Shown: one piece after another, positions 24,209-35,000 of the stretch
How the letters are laid out: the number at the start of each line of letters is the position of its first letter
Numbering within the stretch: position 1 is the stretch's first letter
Source: Hippophae tibetana
Taxonomy: Eukaryota > Streptophyta > Magnoliopsida > Rosales > Elaeagnaceae
Length of the DNA: 64,000 bases
Direction: 5' to 3'
Assembly (NCBI GenBank): GCA_037013495.1
Contig: CM072805.1
Location: 17,704,601 to 17,768,600 of the forward strand
Program-made: the position numbers and the translations under genes
The notes under the pieces: model-generated
Databases searched by the model: none
What the model was told of the DNA's origin: nothing
What the model saw: only the letters and a program-made list of their open reading frames with translations

Positions 24209-24915
24209 ATACCCTTTAGATCCATAGAAGAAACAACCCTTCTTATGTGAACTTGTAGTTGTAGCATTTGAATTGGCCTAAAATTTTTGTTTTCCTTTTC
24301 CCTTAGAGGTAGAAGTAATGGTTGTGTTTATGCTCTTTTCCAATTTCAATCTCTATTCCTTCTGAACACAGTGCGAGATGAGTTCATTAAGTGTCCATTA
24401 TTCCTTCTGACTGTTATAACTCACCTTGAATTGTCCAAATGAGGTAGGATGGGAGTTAATAGCCAAATAGCTAGCATATCATCCGATATAACTAGCTTAT
24501 ATCCCATTAATTTTGAAGCGGTATGCATCATTTCAAGAATGTGCTCCCTGACATTACTCTTACCATTGTACTTCATTGTGTAGAGTTTTTTTTAATAGAA
24601 AACCTATTTCAGCCATCTCATTCCTGACAAACCTATGCTCAAACTCCTTAAGATAGTCTTTAGCAAGAATGGAATCAGAAATTGGTCTAATAAAACTTTC
24701 AGGAATGATCTTCTGCATGACCCGAAGACAAAAGTGATTTGACCTCATCCATCATGCATGTGCATTTTGTTCCTTTTTAGAACTAGTTTCAACAAGCATA
24801 GATGGTTTAGCCTTCTACAATGCTATGTCCAGGTCAAGGCATTCAAGGATAATCTCTAGATTATCTTTCCAATCCTTGTAATTAGAACCCGTCAACATCA
24901 GATTGTTATTTATGC
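24209..24915 (-). pseudogene. Copia-1 gag remnant
   Basis: The minus strand starts near 24915 with LTGSNYKDWKDNLEIILECL, the start of UBN2-type copia gag. It continues VMQKIIPESFIRPISDSI, AKDYLKEFEHRFVRNEMAEIG, FGQFKVSYN and WTLNELISHCVQ, and ends at the damaged zinc knuckle. Stops and frameshifts are frequent. The stretch 24916-25800 is the non-coding 5' leader. Confidence 0.85.
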
Positions 24916-25801
24916 CAGCTATAAGATCAATAATTTTTGCTAAAAAATATTCACAAAGAATTAATCAAATGATCGAATAATTATAATAAAAAATAAAAAT
25001 AAGGCATATTCCATCTACTAAGTATCTTCGAACAACAAGTGCTCTTTGGAGTTAATCATTATTCTAAGATAATTAGGTGTAGCAATTGAATGTAGTAGTC
25101 CCTTTGATGTCAATTAGTCAATCTTCCTTTAGGATGATTAACTAATTGCATCTAAAACTTAATGACCATTACCCATTCATTACCACAAGTATACACATAC
25201 AATACTTGACTATTGTCTTTTATTTTGGGCTATTCCAATAACCAAATACCATATGTATATCTTCTATGTATAAATTGGCAAATGGTCAATGCTAGTATGA
25301 GAGGTTACTTTGGTAAAATAATACATTGGTGAATCATTTTCCAAAATATATCTTAATCTGAAGCCTTCATAATGACTTAATATTATCCTTGGGAAAAATT
25401 TATTTAAAACATGACTTAGTACAACCTTATTAATTCTTCAAACAATTAATTGACGAAATAAGTATTTGAACAAAATCCAAAGTCAAGTTTGGTTTAATCA
25501 AATTATTGTATACTCTATTATGGTTCGGAAATAATTGTAGCAGAATACCAAAATAATGGATATACGGAAATAAAAATCAGAATATAGTAGTGCTTAATTT
25601 GAATAATTTGACCATTTACCATAAATAGTTTGAATCAAGAAAAATTATGCAATTACCTAAATATTTGTCTTAAAAGTTTCAAAACAGAATGAACTTTTTG
25701 TATAGAAAATTATTCAAAACTTTATACTTATTAATTGTCTTAAAAATTTCCAAACCATAAAAATGCGAACCAAAAATCAAAATTTAATGGTTCAACTAGA
25801 G

Positions 25802-25815
25802 TTGGCTCTGGTACT
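25802..25815 (-). promoter_or_regulatory. Primer-binding site of copia-1
   Basis: The minus strand reads TAGTACCAGAGCCA three bases after the 5' LTR end (ATTATCA). It is close to TGGTATCAGAGCCA, complementary to initiator tRNA-Met and standard for plant copia. Confidence 0.85.
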
Positions 25816-25818
25816 AAT

Positions 25819-26731
25819 TGATAATTATTTATGAATCTTACATAACCATATTGCAATACATAAATCCTAGATTTATTATGATCCTCTACTGAACTTTTAA
25901 TCTTTAATACTAAATTACATTGGTCCATAGTCATGATCTTTCAGAGAAACACAATCACCGGTGATTATTAGAAGCCATTAGATCTCCAAGTAATCTCTCT
26001 CAAGTCTGATAGAGAGAGCAAGAGAGGCGGTAGTGACAATGTTTTTTTCTATAGAAGAAGAGATACCCAAAATTGCAAGTTCTTAACCAGAAAACCTTTT
26101 TTCTAATTTTTCTCTCTGTATTTTCTATTTTCTGTATATTTTAAATATATAGAGAGAGAGTCGAACTATATTAAGAAAGAGACGAAGAGACGCTAGTAGA
26201 GGAAAAGATACCTCTAAATTTCAAGAGGTGATATGTATTCTATTTCCTTATTGGATCCTTAGCAGATTCAAATTTTGAATGCAGAACTTACCTATATAAA
26301 AAATTTCTTATTTAATATTTCCTTATTAGATACTTAGCAGATTCAAATTATGAATTCAGAGTTGCCTATCTGGAAATTTTCTTATTGGATCCTTAGCAGA
26401 TTCAAAATTTGAATACAAAACTTGTCTATATGGGTAATTTCTTATTTACAAATATATTACCATATTTAATTGTGTTCTCGAGGAACCAATAGTATAATTG
26501 AATTATTTCTAAAATTTATATAATTTAGACCATCATTAAATCATAAAGTTATTAATACGTATTCTACACATTAAATGTCCCACTTCTCATGACATATATT
26601 GAACCCAATATATAATACTTAATTTAATCACTTCATAACGAGTCTAATTAGATATTTGACAGTCTATTATTTAATATATATTTATATAACATATTAGTCT
26701 ATATTGTAATTAATTGAAATTAATTCCAACA
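25819..26731 (-). repeat. Copia-1 5' LTR (913 bp)
   Basis: TGTTGGAATTAATT ... AATTATCA on the minus strand, matching the 3' LTR. It contains three units of the ~64-bp minisatellite (26246-26455). Confidence 0.93.
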
Positions 26732-26813
26732 ATTAAAAAAGTCATTTATAAAAAATTAATGTATTGTTATATTTTATTTGTCTAAAGACATAAAAGTGTA
26801 TTATTGTATTGTA

Positions 26814-26816
<3 letters not shown>

Positions 26817-26880
<64 letters not shown>
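26817..26880. repeat. (AT)32 microsatellite
   Basis: 64 bp of perfect AT dinucleotide. Confidence 0.97.
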
Positions 26881-26882
<2 letters not shown>

Positions 26883-27168
26883 TCTTGTGTAGATAATTAT
26901 ATAATTCTTTAATGGAAGAATTTCATAATTATACATTCCTATAACTCTACAAGCTAACATAATTAACATCTAGCAACATATATTTAACATTGTAACCCTT
27001 GTAAATCATGATAATGAGTAGTGATTTTGAAAATTTGTGTAATTTAGTTTAATATAAAGGTATTTATAAAAAAAATTAAAATTAGTTGATGCGGAATCAT
27101 TCCAAACTTAATCTCATTATAAACAAGATTAAGAAATTAAGGCATCCATATAAGAATAAAGGAACTTC

Positions 27169-27173
<5 letters not shown>
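26881..27173. other. AT-rich spacer, no gene recognised
   Basis: Sits between two AT microsatellites; no coding similarity. Confidence 0.5.

Positions 27174-27242
<69 letters not shown>
27174..27242. repeat. (TA)34 microsatellite
   Basis: 69 bp of perfect TA dinucleotide. A reading frame across it encodes only an alternating YI run and is not a gene. Confidence 0.97.
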
Positions 27243-27245
<3 letters not shown>

Positions 27246-27543
27246 AAAATCATAAAAGAGAAAGATAAAAACTGAAAAAATAATTAAATAAGGAGAAGAT
27301 TAATTGATAAAAATTGGGAAAAATTATTTGTTTCCCGTTACAAAAACAAGTGAGCGAGAAGAGTTTATTAGTCTTGACTTTTCTTGGATTGCCTTTCTAT
27401 GAAAATGAAAAGAAAAAAAAGGTGAACTAATAGAAACCATAACATCTATTATTAATATGAAATGATAATTGTTTTAGTGCTATAACTAAATAGTCTAGCT
27501 AATAATTCTAATTAATAATAATGCAATAGTATTAATACCTATT

Positions 27544-28113
27544 TGTTGTGATTAATCCAATTTACAAAGAGAAAAACTAGAGAGATTTTAGAACAATTGA
27601 CGGAATCTGTGGATCCCTTAGGGATTCTATCTATTATAAAGTATTATACGTATATGTATCGATTACATAAATTATTATACGTATATGTATCGATTACATA
27701 AAATAAAGGTATCAAGGGGTATAAAGGTAAAAAGTAGACATATTTATGGTCTAAGCTCGATCATCCATAGCTATAGTTGGTGGTCAACCCTATAGATACA
27801 AGAGCTAACTTAGACGGGTCATTCCCAATAGTGTATTATGGAAGAGTAATACTCGGGCAGCGGATCTAAACAATTCAACTCTTCTAATAAATATGTGTCA
27901 GTTGATTGGAGAGAGAAATTTAGGTCTCTATATAAGGAAGTGCCTGAGCTAACCCTATTCATCATTTCCTACATATTAAATGAAATTAAAGAGAAAAATG
28001 CTTTGTTGCCTCAAGTCGAGGCATAAAAAGGTTTTTAATTCTATGGTAAGAAATTAACTCGACATATAGCTTATTTGCTCGCGATTTATAGTACAATTTC
28101 TTCTAGTCTAACA
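27544..28113 (+). repeat. Family B copy 1, LTR-like 5' end
   Basis: It begins TGTTGTGATTAATCCAATTT and ends TCTAACA, with inverted TGTT/AACA-type ends. The other plus copy (47260-47906) has TGTTAGGATT ... CTAACA. Both carry the TATA box CTATATAA (27939 area here; 47729 area there), followed by a CATCATTTC leader. A local ~29-bp tandem duplication (ATTATACGTATATG) lies at 27644-27703. No PBS was recognised after the end, so LTR status is inferred. Confidence 0.5.
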
Positions 28114-28560
28114 CTTTTCTACTTTCTTTTTAGGTTGGTTCTAAAGAATCATTTCTTTTATATTGAAACTCGACTCTAGGTAATCTCTTCTTATTGTGCC
28201 TAACCCCTTTCTTTTTATGTTTTGTGGTATTTTGTAGAGACTATACGCATAGAAGAGACCTCAAGCTTAGGCTCCTAGGAGAGCCCATAATACCCTAGCA
28301 TAAGTGATGATGTAGAATCCTCCACCAAGACAAGATTTTAAAGCTTTTTAGTTGCTAGGACATGGAGGAAGAAAACAAGGAACAAAGGCACTGGGGAACC
28401 CATAGGCCATACTAAGGGTTGGTTAGCCCTAGACAAGACTAGTGGTCTATTACCATATGATGATGAGAGGTTGAGGAAAATATATAATATCCTCTCCTCT
28501 GTCCAACTAATGATTCCAATGTCAAGTCCTCTCGACAGAAGGGCCTCTCTATCCCTTCTA
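28114..28560 (+). mobile_element. Family B copy 1, leader and truncated N-terminal region
   Basis: Colinear with 47907-48460 (shared CTCCTAGGAGAGC and AAGGCACTGG/AAGGAACTGG-type blocks). Relative to the 47-kb copy it lacks ~800 bp holding the FFYVS-type domain, so this copy has an internal deletion near 28540. Confidence 0.55.
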
Positions 28561-29540
28561 AAAGTAAAAAGAAAATGACCATGGATGAGCCCTTGCCCCC
28601 TCACCAACTTCCCCAGACTGATATACCTCACTTTCTCCCAGCTTGACTCCCTATGTACCCGTTCACCTTATAAGGGATTCAAGAAAGTGGAATAGTGTCA
28701 TCAATGATCTTACTACTAATATAGATAGGCTGGATCTTTATCGAGGTATGGCACCAAAGCAACTTGACCACTATATGGGTCACCTCTTTGTTATGGCACA
28801 CGAGAGGAAGCTTGATTCCATATGTAAATACGAGGTCTCAGAAGTCATGATTAGTCATTTGATGTACCAAGTATTCCAATCTTACATCTCTTTTTCATGT
28901 GTATGTTTATCCATTGTCATGTATATTTCTCATGTTTGACCTCACATCCTTTAGCTTTTTCAACTGTAGCTACTTTATGGGTTGAACAGGGTCTAAGGCA
29001 TGGAGAGTTTAAAGCATGAGCTTGTATAGGAAAAGGAGAAGCATGCTTCAACTTGGGTTAAGTATGCCTTGCAATTGGAAAAGGCCAACAAGTGGGAGTG
29101 CGATGCCATAGATAAGGAGAGGAAACTATCCAATGCCACTGTCGAGCTAAATGATTAAGCATGGCATGTACTAGAGCTGGAGGAGGCCTAGAGAAAAGCC
29201 AAGGTTTATACTAATACACATGATCATATGCTAGCAGAAATAGAAGATAAGGATAAGCACGAGCTAGATGCTACGGCTGAACAACTTTCATCGAGCGTGG
29301 AAATAAGGTATGGGCTTGCCATTGACTCTTTTAGAGAAAAGGCCAAGAAGAGGTGTATGTGTGAGTATTATTACCAGATTATGGATATCTTAGTCACTCC
29401 TTAGCATGTGCCTACTCAGTCTCAAGATGGGGACAAAGAACATGACTCAGACTTGGGAGAGAGTGGTGACAGGATTGAGGTGGATGGTATAGAAGATGAG
29501 ATTAGGATCATTGATGTGGTAATAACTCAAGGCTCTTGTT
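28560..29540 (+). pseudogene. Family B copy 1, ORF1 (coiled-coil protein, intron-containing)
   Basis: I do not recognise the protein. After a basic run (KRKKKMT-like) exon 1 reads VINDLTTNIDRLDLYRGMAP, then MGHLFVMAHERKLDS and ISHLMYQ. A GT-AG intron of 99 nt (28871-28969) follows. Exon 2 reads EKEKHASTWVKYALQLEKA, a charged heptad-like coiled coil, and ends in an acidic tail (DSDLGESGDRIEVDGIEDE). The same layout occurs at 32600-31500 (minus) and 61541-62500 (plus). Proteins of this general build occur in plant non-autonomous retroelements; function unknown. In-frame stops show this copy is broken. Confidence 0.55.
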
Positions 29541-29880
29541 ACAGTTGATTCTAAGCCCTTTTTGTTTTTCCTTTTTTTAGCTTGATTCCACTCTTACTTG
29601 TGTGGTCATGGGCTGCGCCTTGAAATTTTCTTTTAAACCATTAATGAAAATCAATCTAATCTTGAGAACCAATTATGTTTATTCCTAGTGGTGCATTTTT
29701 ATCAATTTTTGTGTCCATTTATGATGTTAACCTACTTGTTGAGAAACATTGAAGAAGCTAAGGATGGCACAAGTTGGAATGCCATGCACTTAAAGAAATA
29801 CCACTTCTGATGTATCTTAATTTACTACTTATATGTATCATTCTTGTATGTATATATATGAAGTAAGTTCTTTCAATAAA
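29541..29880 (+). mobile_element. Family B copy 1, 3' part
   Basis: Similar to 62500-62740 (shared CCACTCNTANTTGTGTGGT and TGAGAACNA blocks). Similarity fades near 29760, where copy 1 abuts the tandem array of the oppositely oriented copy 2. Confidence 0.45.
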
Positions 29881-30640
29881 TGGTCATCTCTCAATACTAT
29901 ATGTCATGGGTTGATCCCCTTAAGCAAGAACCAGATAAAGTGCCCTCACACTTATAAATGTCACGAGATGATCACCTCAGTTAGGAACGAGGTAGAGCGT
30001 TCTGACATTGAACTAGGTAGAATGCTCTCTCCTACTAATATATGTCATGGGATGATCACCTAGGTCAAGAGCTAGGCAGAGCACCTTGAAACTTGTAAAA
30101 GCCACGAGTTGATTACCTCGGTTAGGAACCAGGTAGAGTGTTTTGACTCTAAAGGGAGAGTTGAGCACCTTGATTAGAAACTAGCTAGATCGCTCTCTCT
30201 TAATACTATATGCCACAAACTTATCACCTCAGTTAAGAACCAGGAAGAGTGCGCTAACGCTTGTAAAATTCATGAGCTAATCACCTCGGTCAAAAACCAG
30301 GTATAGTGCTCTGACTTTGAAGGAAAATTTGAGCACCTGAATTAGGAACCATGTATAAAGTGCTTTCCCAAGTAGAGCGTTCTGACACTTGTAAAAGTAA
30401 GGAGCTAATCACCTTAGTCAAGAACTAGGTAGAGCGTTCTAAATTTGAATGCAGAGTTAAGCACCTCGGTCAAGAACCACTTAGAATGCTCTCCCTTACT
30501 ACTATATGTCATTGGTTGATCATCTCAGTCAAGAACAAGGTAGAGTACCATGAAACTTGTAAAAGTAATGAGTTAATCACCTTAATTAGGAACCAGGTAG
30601 AGCGCTCTAGTTGGTTGTATTGATCAGATAATATGAATAA
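29880..30640 (-). repeat. Higher-order tandem array of family B copy 2
   Basis: About 13 diverged units of 52-57 bp share a core that reads GAGTTGATCACCTCGGT on the plus strand, then AGGAACCAGGTAGAGCG. Three subunit types alternate, distinguished by their spacers (TATGTCATGGG, ACTTGTAAAAG, TTTGAANGGAGAG). They give a ~168-bp higher-order period (30053 to 30221; 30110 to 30279; 30163 to 30330). The complementary array at 63430-64000 belongs to the third B copy. Confidence 0.8.
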
Positions 30641-30699
30641 TGAATAAGTAGAGAGATAATACACATGGGAAATTACATTGGTCTCGCATTGCCAACCCA

Positions 30700-31160
30700 T
30701 TCTATTAAAAAAACCTCAGGCGCTTAGACATACGATTGGTGTTATGGTCTTCTGTTTCCTCTACCAATGGTAGTAACTCAGCTTGAATCTTGGTAATTTT
30801 CTTATATAAATTGGCCATTGTTTCAGGAGGGACCAAATTTAACGCGAGCATAAAGAATTCCACTCGTTCATCAATACCCATCACCTTGAGGAAGACCCAC
30901 TCAGCTTACTTCATATAGAAGTTTGGCTAGTAGGAATCCTTATCCACACGAGTGACCATTTTGGTCATGGTCCTTCTCTCTTAAGCTTGAGTTTAGGATA
31001 GTTGCTCCTTACTAGAGGCGAACTCATCCTTGGTCTTTTCATTAAGTTTTAGCTTATCCTTAAGCCTAGACAACTTGATTTTTAATTCCCTCACCTCGAT
31101 CTTAAGTCTACCATTTTTTAATTTTAAAACTAGAATTGAATGTTCTTTAGCCTTGTTAGA
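30700..31160 (-). pseudogene. Family B copy 2, ORF2 (leucine/charged coiled coil)
   Basis: The minus-strand frame from a start at about 31160 gives MDSNKAKEHSILVLKLKNG, then RLKIEVRELKIKLSRLKDKL: regular heptads predicting a coiled coil. After a stop it continues ERRTMTKMVTRVDK and a longer segment with VMGIDERVEFFMLALNLVPP. The plus-strand paralogue at 62880-63290 shows the same order (LKLENGRLKNEAEKLKIELS, ERITMTKMVARIDKEF). Conservation across two copies indicates a real former ORF. No known domain recognised. Confidence 0.55.
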
Positions 31161-31227
31161 GTCCATAAGGTTTGAGAAAGAAAGATGGAAAATGAGTTGG
31201 AAACTATTTAAATAATATTGTCTGAAT

Positions 31228-31250
31228 TTAACAAGTGTCCCTAACCCCTT
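31228..31250 (-). promoter_or_regulatory. TATA-like box upstream of family B ORF2
   Basis: The minus strand reads CCCTATAAAAAGGGGTTAGG, about 85 bp before the ORF2 start. The third copy has CCCTATAAAATAGGGTTAGG at the corresponding place (62800-62820). Conservation of this block suggests a second promoter, but function is inferred. Confidence 0.4.
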
Positions 31251-31439
31251 TTTATAGGGCATGCTGTCATGCAAAAGTCTAGTGACATATGTCCAAAAAA
31301 TAGAAAGGTAGGTCAACATCGTAAATAAATACTTTATATGATATAAATACACAATTATACAAGAAATAAAGTTGGTTCCCAAAACTAAATTGATTTTCAT
31401 TAACAAATCCGAAGTTACAAAGGTTGAGCCCATAACCAC

Positions 31440-33278
31440 ACAAGTAGGAATGGTGTTGAGCTCGAAAGGAAGTGAAAAGTATATGGAGCTTAGGGTCTAC
31501 TACATTAAAAGGATTGAGTAATTACCAATATCAAAGGTCTCTGGTCCCACCTTCTGTAACTGCCACCTTGGACCCATCATTACTTTTACTAGAGTCTGAG
31601 TCCGAGTCCTCTTCCTCACCCCCATTTTGGGATTGAGTAGGCATGTACTAGGGAGTGATCGAGATATATAAAATTTGGTAGTAGTGCTTCCCCAGGCCTC
31701 TCTTCTTGGCCTCATTTTGAAGGACTCCATAGCCAACTCATACCCTATCTGAATACTCGAGGAGAGCTTCTAGGCTATCGCATTAAGCTCACCCTACATG
31801 ACTCAATATAAATTTCAACCTTCCTATAGATATCCTTAAGCTTAGAAAAATGCCTTGAGTTTTCATTTAGCTTAGCAATGATCTTAGACAATTTCTCCCC
31901 CTTATCTATAACTTCACCCTTCCACTTGTTAGCCTTTGCCAGTTGCACCATATATTTGGCCCAAATAAAGGCATGGCTCTCCTTTTCCTATTCGAGCTTA
32001 TGCTTTGAATTCCCCACACTTCTAGCCCTCTCTAGTCCATAAAGTAGCTACAACTAAATAAATCCATATGACACGAGGTCAAACATAAGAAATATCAATA
32101 ATTACAATATATATATACACGATGAGTGATGTTAGATTGGCACACTTGGTACATGAGGTGATTGATCATGACCTTTGAACCTACGTCCTCATATATGGCA
32201 TCGAGCTACCTCTTGTGTGCTATAAAATAAAGATGGTACACATATTGGTCAAGCTGCTCGAGTGCCATACCCCACTATAAAGCCATCCCATCACATCAGT
32301 ACTAAGATAGTTGACAACACATTTTCCCTTCCTTGAATCCCATATAGGGTGGCCAAACACTTGTGGACCTGAGCTGGGAAGTGGTGAAGTGTGTGGATCA
32401 TGAGACGTGGGTGAGGGCTAGAAGACATTCAAAGGTTCTAGTCTCAGCATGGGCTCATCAATAATCATTTTCCTTTTCCTTTTTAATGGAATGCGAAGGC
32501 TCTTCTACCAAGAAAACTTGCCTCTCTTCTTCCCTTTAGAAGAGCCCTTACCTTGCACCGACGGTGTAGTCTTTCATGAGCTCAGCCCTTGAAAAGTGAC
32601 CTTTCTCTTAAGCTATGCTAGGAAAGCATATGAGATGAACTCCATTGTTTTTGCAAAGATAAGGGCGATAAGATGTTAGTATTACGGGTTTGAGAAAAAA
32701 TGGGGGGAAAAGGTTAAAAGCCTCAAGGCTAGGTCACCATCGTTAGGGATCACCTCAAACCTTTCCCCATAGTTTGTGGGAAGGGCTTGGAAATTTAAGG
32801 GAGATCAAAGTTTATGAAAGATTCTATTGGGGGCTCCACTAAGCCTTGCCCTATCAACCAATATGCAAAAATGTGGAGGGTGTTTAATAGTTATCTCTAT
32901 AGAGTTTTCTTAGGAAAATAGTTCTAGATATCTGCTAGGTGCTCCTTCTTAGCCTCGTATCATGAATAAAAGTTTCTTATTGACATGAAATGTAGAAGAA
33001 ATATTCTTTTCAATTATTCTCGTTCTCAAGGAGGGCTACATTTTTTATACCCTGGTTCTACTTTACTAGCTTGTATAACCTCCTTAGGTCTGTTAGGTTC
33101 TACTTCAACACATAGGCTTCATTTAACTAGAGCATTTCCAGATCCACCTTGAGCTATTTACATATTAGTGTAAGGTAGAGTAGGTACTTTTAGCCATTAG
33201 GTATCAGTTGACCCGATGGAAGCTAAATCATAACCAAATATCTTTTTATGATAGGATGCAGAGGAAACCTGACCCTAG
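31440..33278 (-). pseudogene. Family B copy 2, ORF1 (interrupted)
   Basis: The minus-strand counterpart of copy 1 ORF1 carries an intron at 32145-32048 (98 nt, GT-AG). Its boundaries match copy 1: exon ends GTACCAA, next exon starts CTACTTTATGG. Exon 2 reads EKESHAFIWAKYMVQLAKANKW and the acidic tail has EEEDSDSDSS (~31600). Upstream (33278-32700) lies the N-terminal region related to 48480-49080. A palindromic family D LTR pair interrupts it at 33284-35000; the start resumes at 35006-35139. Confidence 0.5.
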
Positions 33279-33283
33279 ACCAC
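33279..33283. repeat. TSD of the family D LTR palindrome, left (ACCAC)
   Basis: Identical to 35001-35005. The uninterrupted homologous site in the third B copy (~48450-48490) supports a true insertion point. Confidence 0.85.
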
Positions 33284-33549
33284 TAATTAGTGCTCAAAAA
33301 GCACTAAAATTACCATGATTTTATGCACATTAATTGATTAAATATATATATATTTATATGATTTTATCATATATTTATATAAATTTGTCCTTTTCGGAAT
33401 CAAGGGTATTTTTATTGTTTTTCAGGTATTTTCGCTTAAAAACATAACTTAAAGAGTCAAAGAGGAATACTCGAGGCAATACATCACAAATATATTTAAA
33501 AATAAATGAGGAAAAGTCAACAAATATGGGAAAATTGGACAAAATGGGT

Positions 33550-33760
33550 CAAAAAGGGTCAAAAAGGAGGAAATCGTGCATGCAGCCGCTGTAGCCCGCC
33601 CATCCCGTACGCGCCCTTGTTCCCTGTCCGCACGCACCCTTGTTACCTGTCCACGCGCGCTACATTCCCTGTCTGCGCGCACCCCTGCACTCTGCTGCCC
33701 ATCTGCACCCCATTTGTGCGCGTAGCCGCCCCCACGTCATGCTAATGTCATCAAATGACA
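33550..33760 (+). repeat. GC-rich island in left palindrome arm with short tandem repeats
   Basis: An abrupt GC-rich block within an AT-rich LTR, just upstream of the TATA box. It holds about three diverged ~24-27-bp units around CCCTTGTTCCCTGTCC (33608-33690). Confidence 0.75.
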
Positions 33761-34489
33761 TGATCATTCACTACTCCGCGTTTCCACCATTTTTTATCAT
33801 TTTTTCACCCATTTTTTCTTCCCATCATCACTTATAAATACCCTCATTCTCTTCATAAATAACACACCTCAAAACACATATTCTCTTCTCTTTATTTTTC
33901 TCATTTCTTAGTTTTTTCTTTTCTTAGTTAGTTTTTTCTTATTTTTAGAGTTCTTCTCTTTTTGAGAAGAACTAGTTATGTTTTTGTAATTTATTTGCTT
34001 TTCGATTCAATAAATGGGAGTGCAAATTCCGCTTGGAGGTTTTCCAACAACTGGAATAGCAACAAAGTACTGTAAGGATATTATGCTTAATTAATCACAG
34101 AAAAATTAAATATAACATGTAAGAATTAAGCATAAAAAATAACTGTAAAGAAAATAAAATCCTTATAGTACTTTGTTGCTATTCCCGTTGCGGGAAAGCC
34201 TCCAAGCGGAATTTTCACTTCATTTATTGAATCGAAAAGCAAATAAATTACAAAAACATAACTAGTTCTTCTCAAAAAGAGAAGAACTCTAAAATTAAGA
34301 AAAAACTAAGAAAAGCTAAAAACTAAGAAAAACCAAAAAATCTAAGAAATGACTGAAAGAAAGAAAAGAGAAGATGTGTTTTGAGGTGTGCTTATTTATG
34401 AAGAGAATGAGGGTATTTATAGGTGAGGATGGGAAGAGAAGTGGGTGAAAAAATGATAAAAAATGGTGAAAACATAGAGTAGTGAATGA

Positions 34490-34705
34490 TGATGTCAGCA
34501 TGACGTGGGGTGGCTGCGCGCACAGATGGGCAGCCATGCGCGCAGACAACAGCAGGGGTGCACGCGGTGCACACGGACAAGGAACAAGGGTGCGCGCACG
34601 GACAGGGAACAAAGCAACGCGTGCGGAAAGGGAACAAGGGCACACACGGGATGGGCATGCTGCGGTGGCTGCTCGGTGAGGATGGGCGGCTGCGTGCGCG
34701 ATTTC
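34490..34705 (-). repeat. GC-rich island in right palindrome arm with short tandem repeats
   Basis: Mirror-position block in the minus-oriented LTR, with about three units around GGACAGGGAACAAGGG (34570-34648). Open frames here up to 153 codons reflect GC bias, not genes. Confidence 0.75.
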
Positions 34706-35000
34706 CTCCTTTTTGACATTTTTCATCATTTTGACCCATTTTGTCCAATATTTCCATATTTGTTGACTTTTTCTCATTTATTTTTGAATATATTTGTGAG
34801 GTATTGCCTCCAGTATTACTCTTTGACTCTTTAAGTTACGTTTTTAAGTGAAAATACCTGAAAAACAATAAAAATACCTGTGATACCGAAAAGACAAATT
34901 TATATAAATATATGATAAAATCTTATAAATATATATATATATTAATAAATTAATGTGCATAAAATCATGGTAATTTTAGTGCTTTTTTGAGTACTTATCA

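Larger units (their letters stand above)
17675..26731 (-). mobile_element. Copia-1: near-complete Ty1/copia element
   Basis: It has the full anatomy on the minus strand: 5' LTR (26731-25819), tRNA-iMet-type PBS, gag, protease, integrase, RT, RNase H, PPT, 3' LTR (18666-17675). The order protease-integrase-RT is diagnostic for copia. The total is ~9.06 kb, of which 1752 bp is an inserted family D solo LTR, leaving ~7.3 kb. Multiple stops, frameshifts and mutated catalytic residues show it is defective. Confidence 0.93.
33284..35000. mobile_element. Palindromic tail-to-tail pair of family D LTRs
   Basis: The left arm (33284 to ~34090) is a plus-oriented family D LTR beginning TAATTAGTGCTCAAAAAGCA. 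The right arm (~34091-35000) is a minus-oriented one whose strand begins TGATAAGTACTCAAAAAAGC. The arms look roughly 90% alike over ~800 bp, with TATA boxes (33833 area plus; 34412 area minus) and GC islands. They meet at TTAATTAA (34087-34094). Both lack the LTR 3' end. A 5-bp TSD flanks the whole unit. No internal element sequence is present. Confidence 0.85.

Noticed and set aside
27086..27268. Frame encoding a YIYIYI run
   Set aside because: It is a translation of the TA microsatellite.
29880..30640. Regularly spaced repeats as a CRISPR array
   Set aside because: Plant nuclear DNA, repeats are the larger and degenerate part, spacers are themselves related, and no cas genes exist.
34316..34834. 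Cluster of overlapping open frames up to 153 codons on both strands
   Set aside because: They coincide with the GC-rich island of a family D LTR. Frames stay open because GC-rich sequence has few stops. No protein motif, and the same region in other LTRs is not open.
33284..35000. Palindrome as a MITE or foldback DNA transposon
   Set aside because: Both arms are clearly family D LTR sequence with TATA boxes and U3 starts, and the TSD is 5 bp as for LTR elements.
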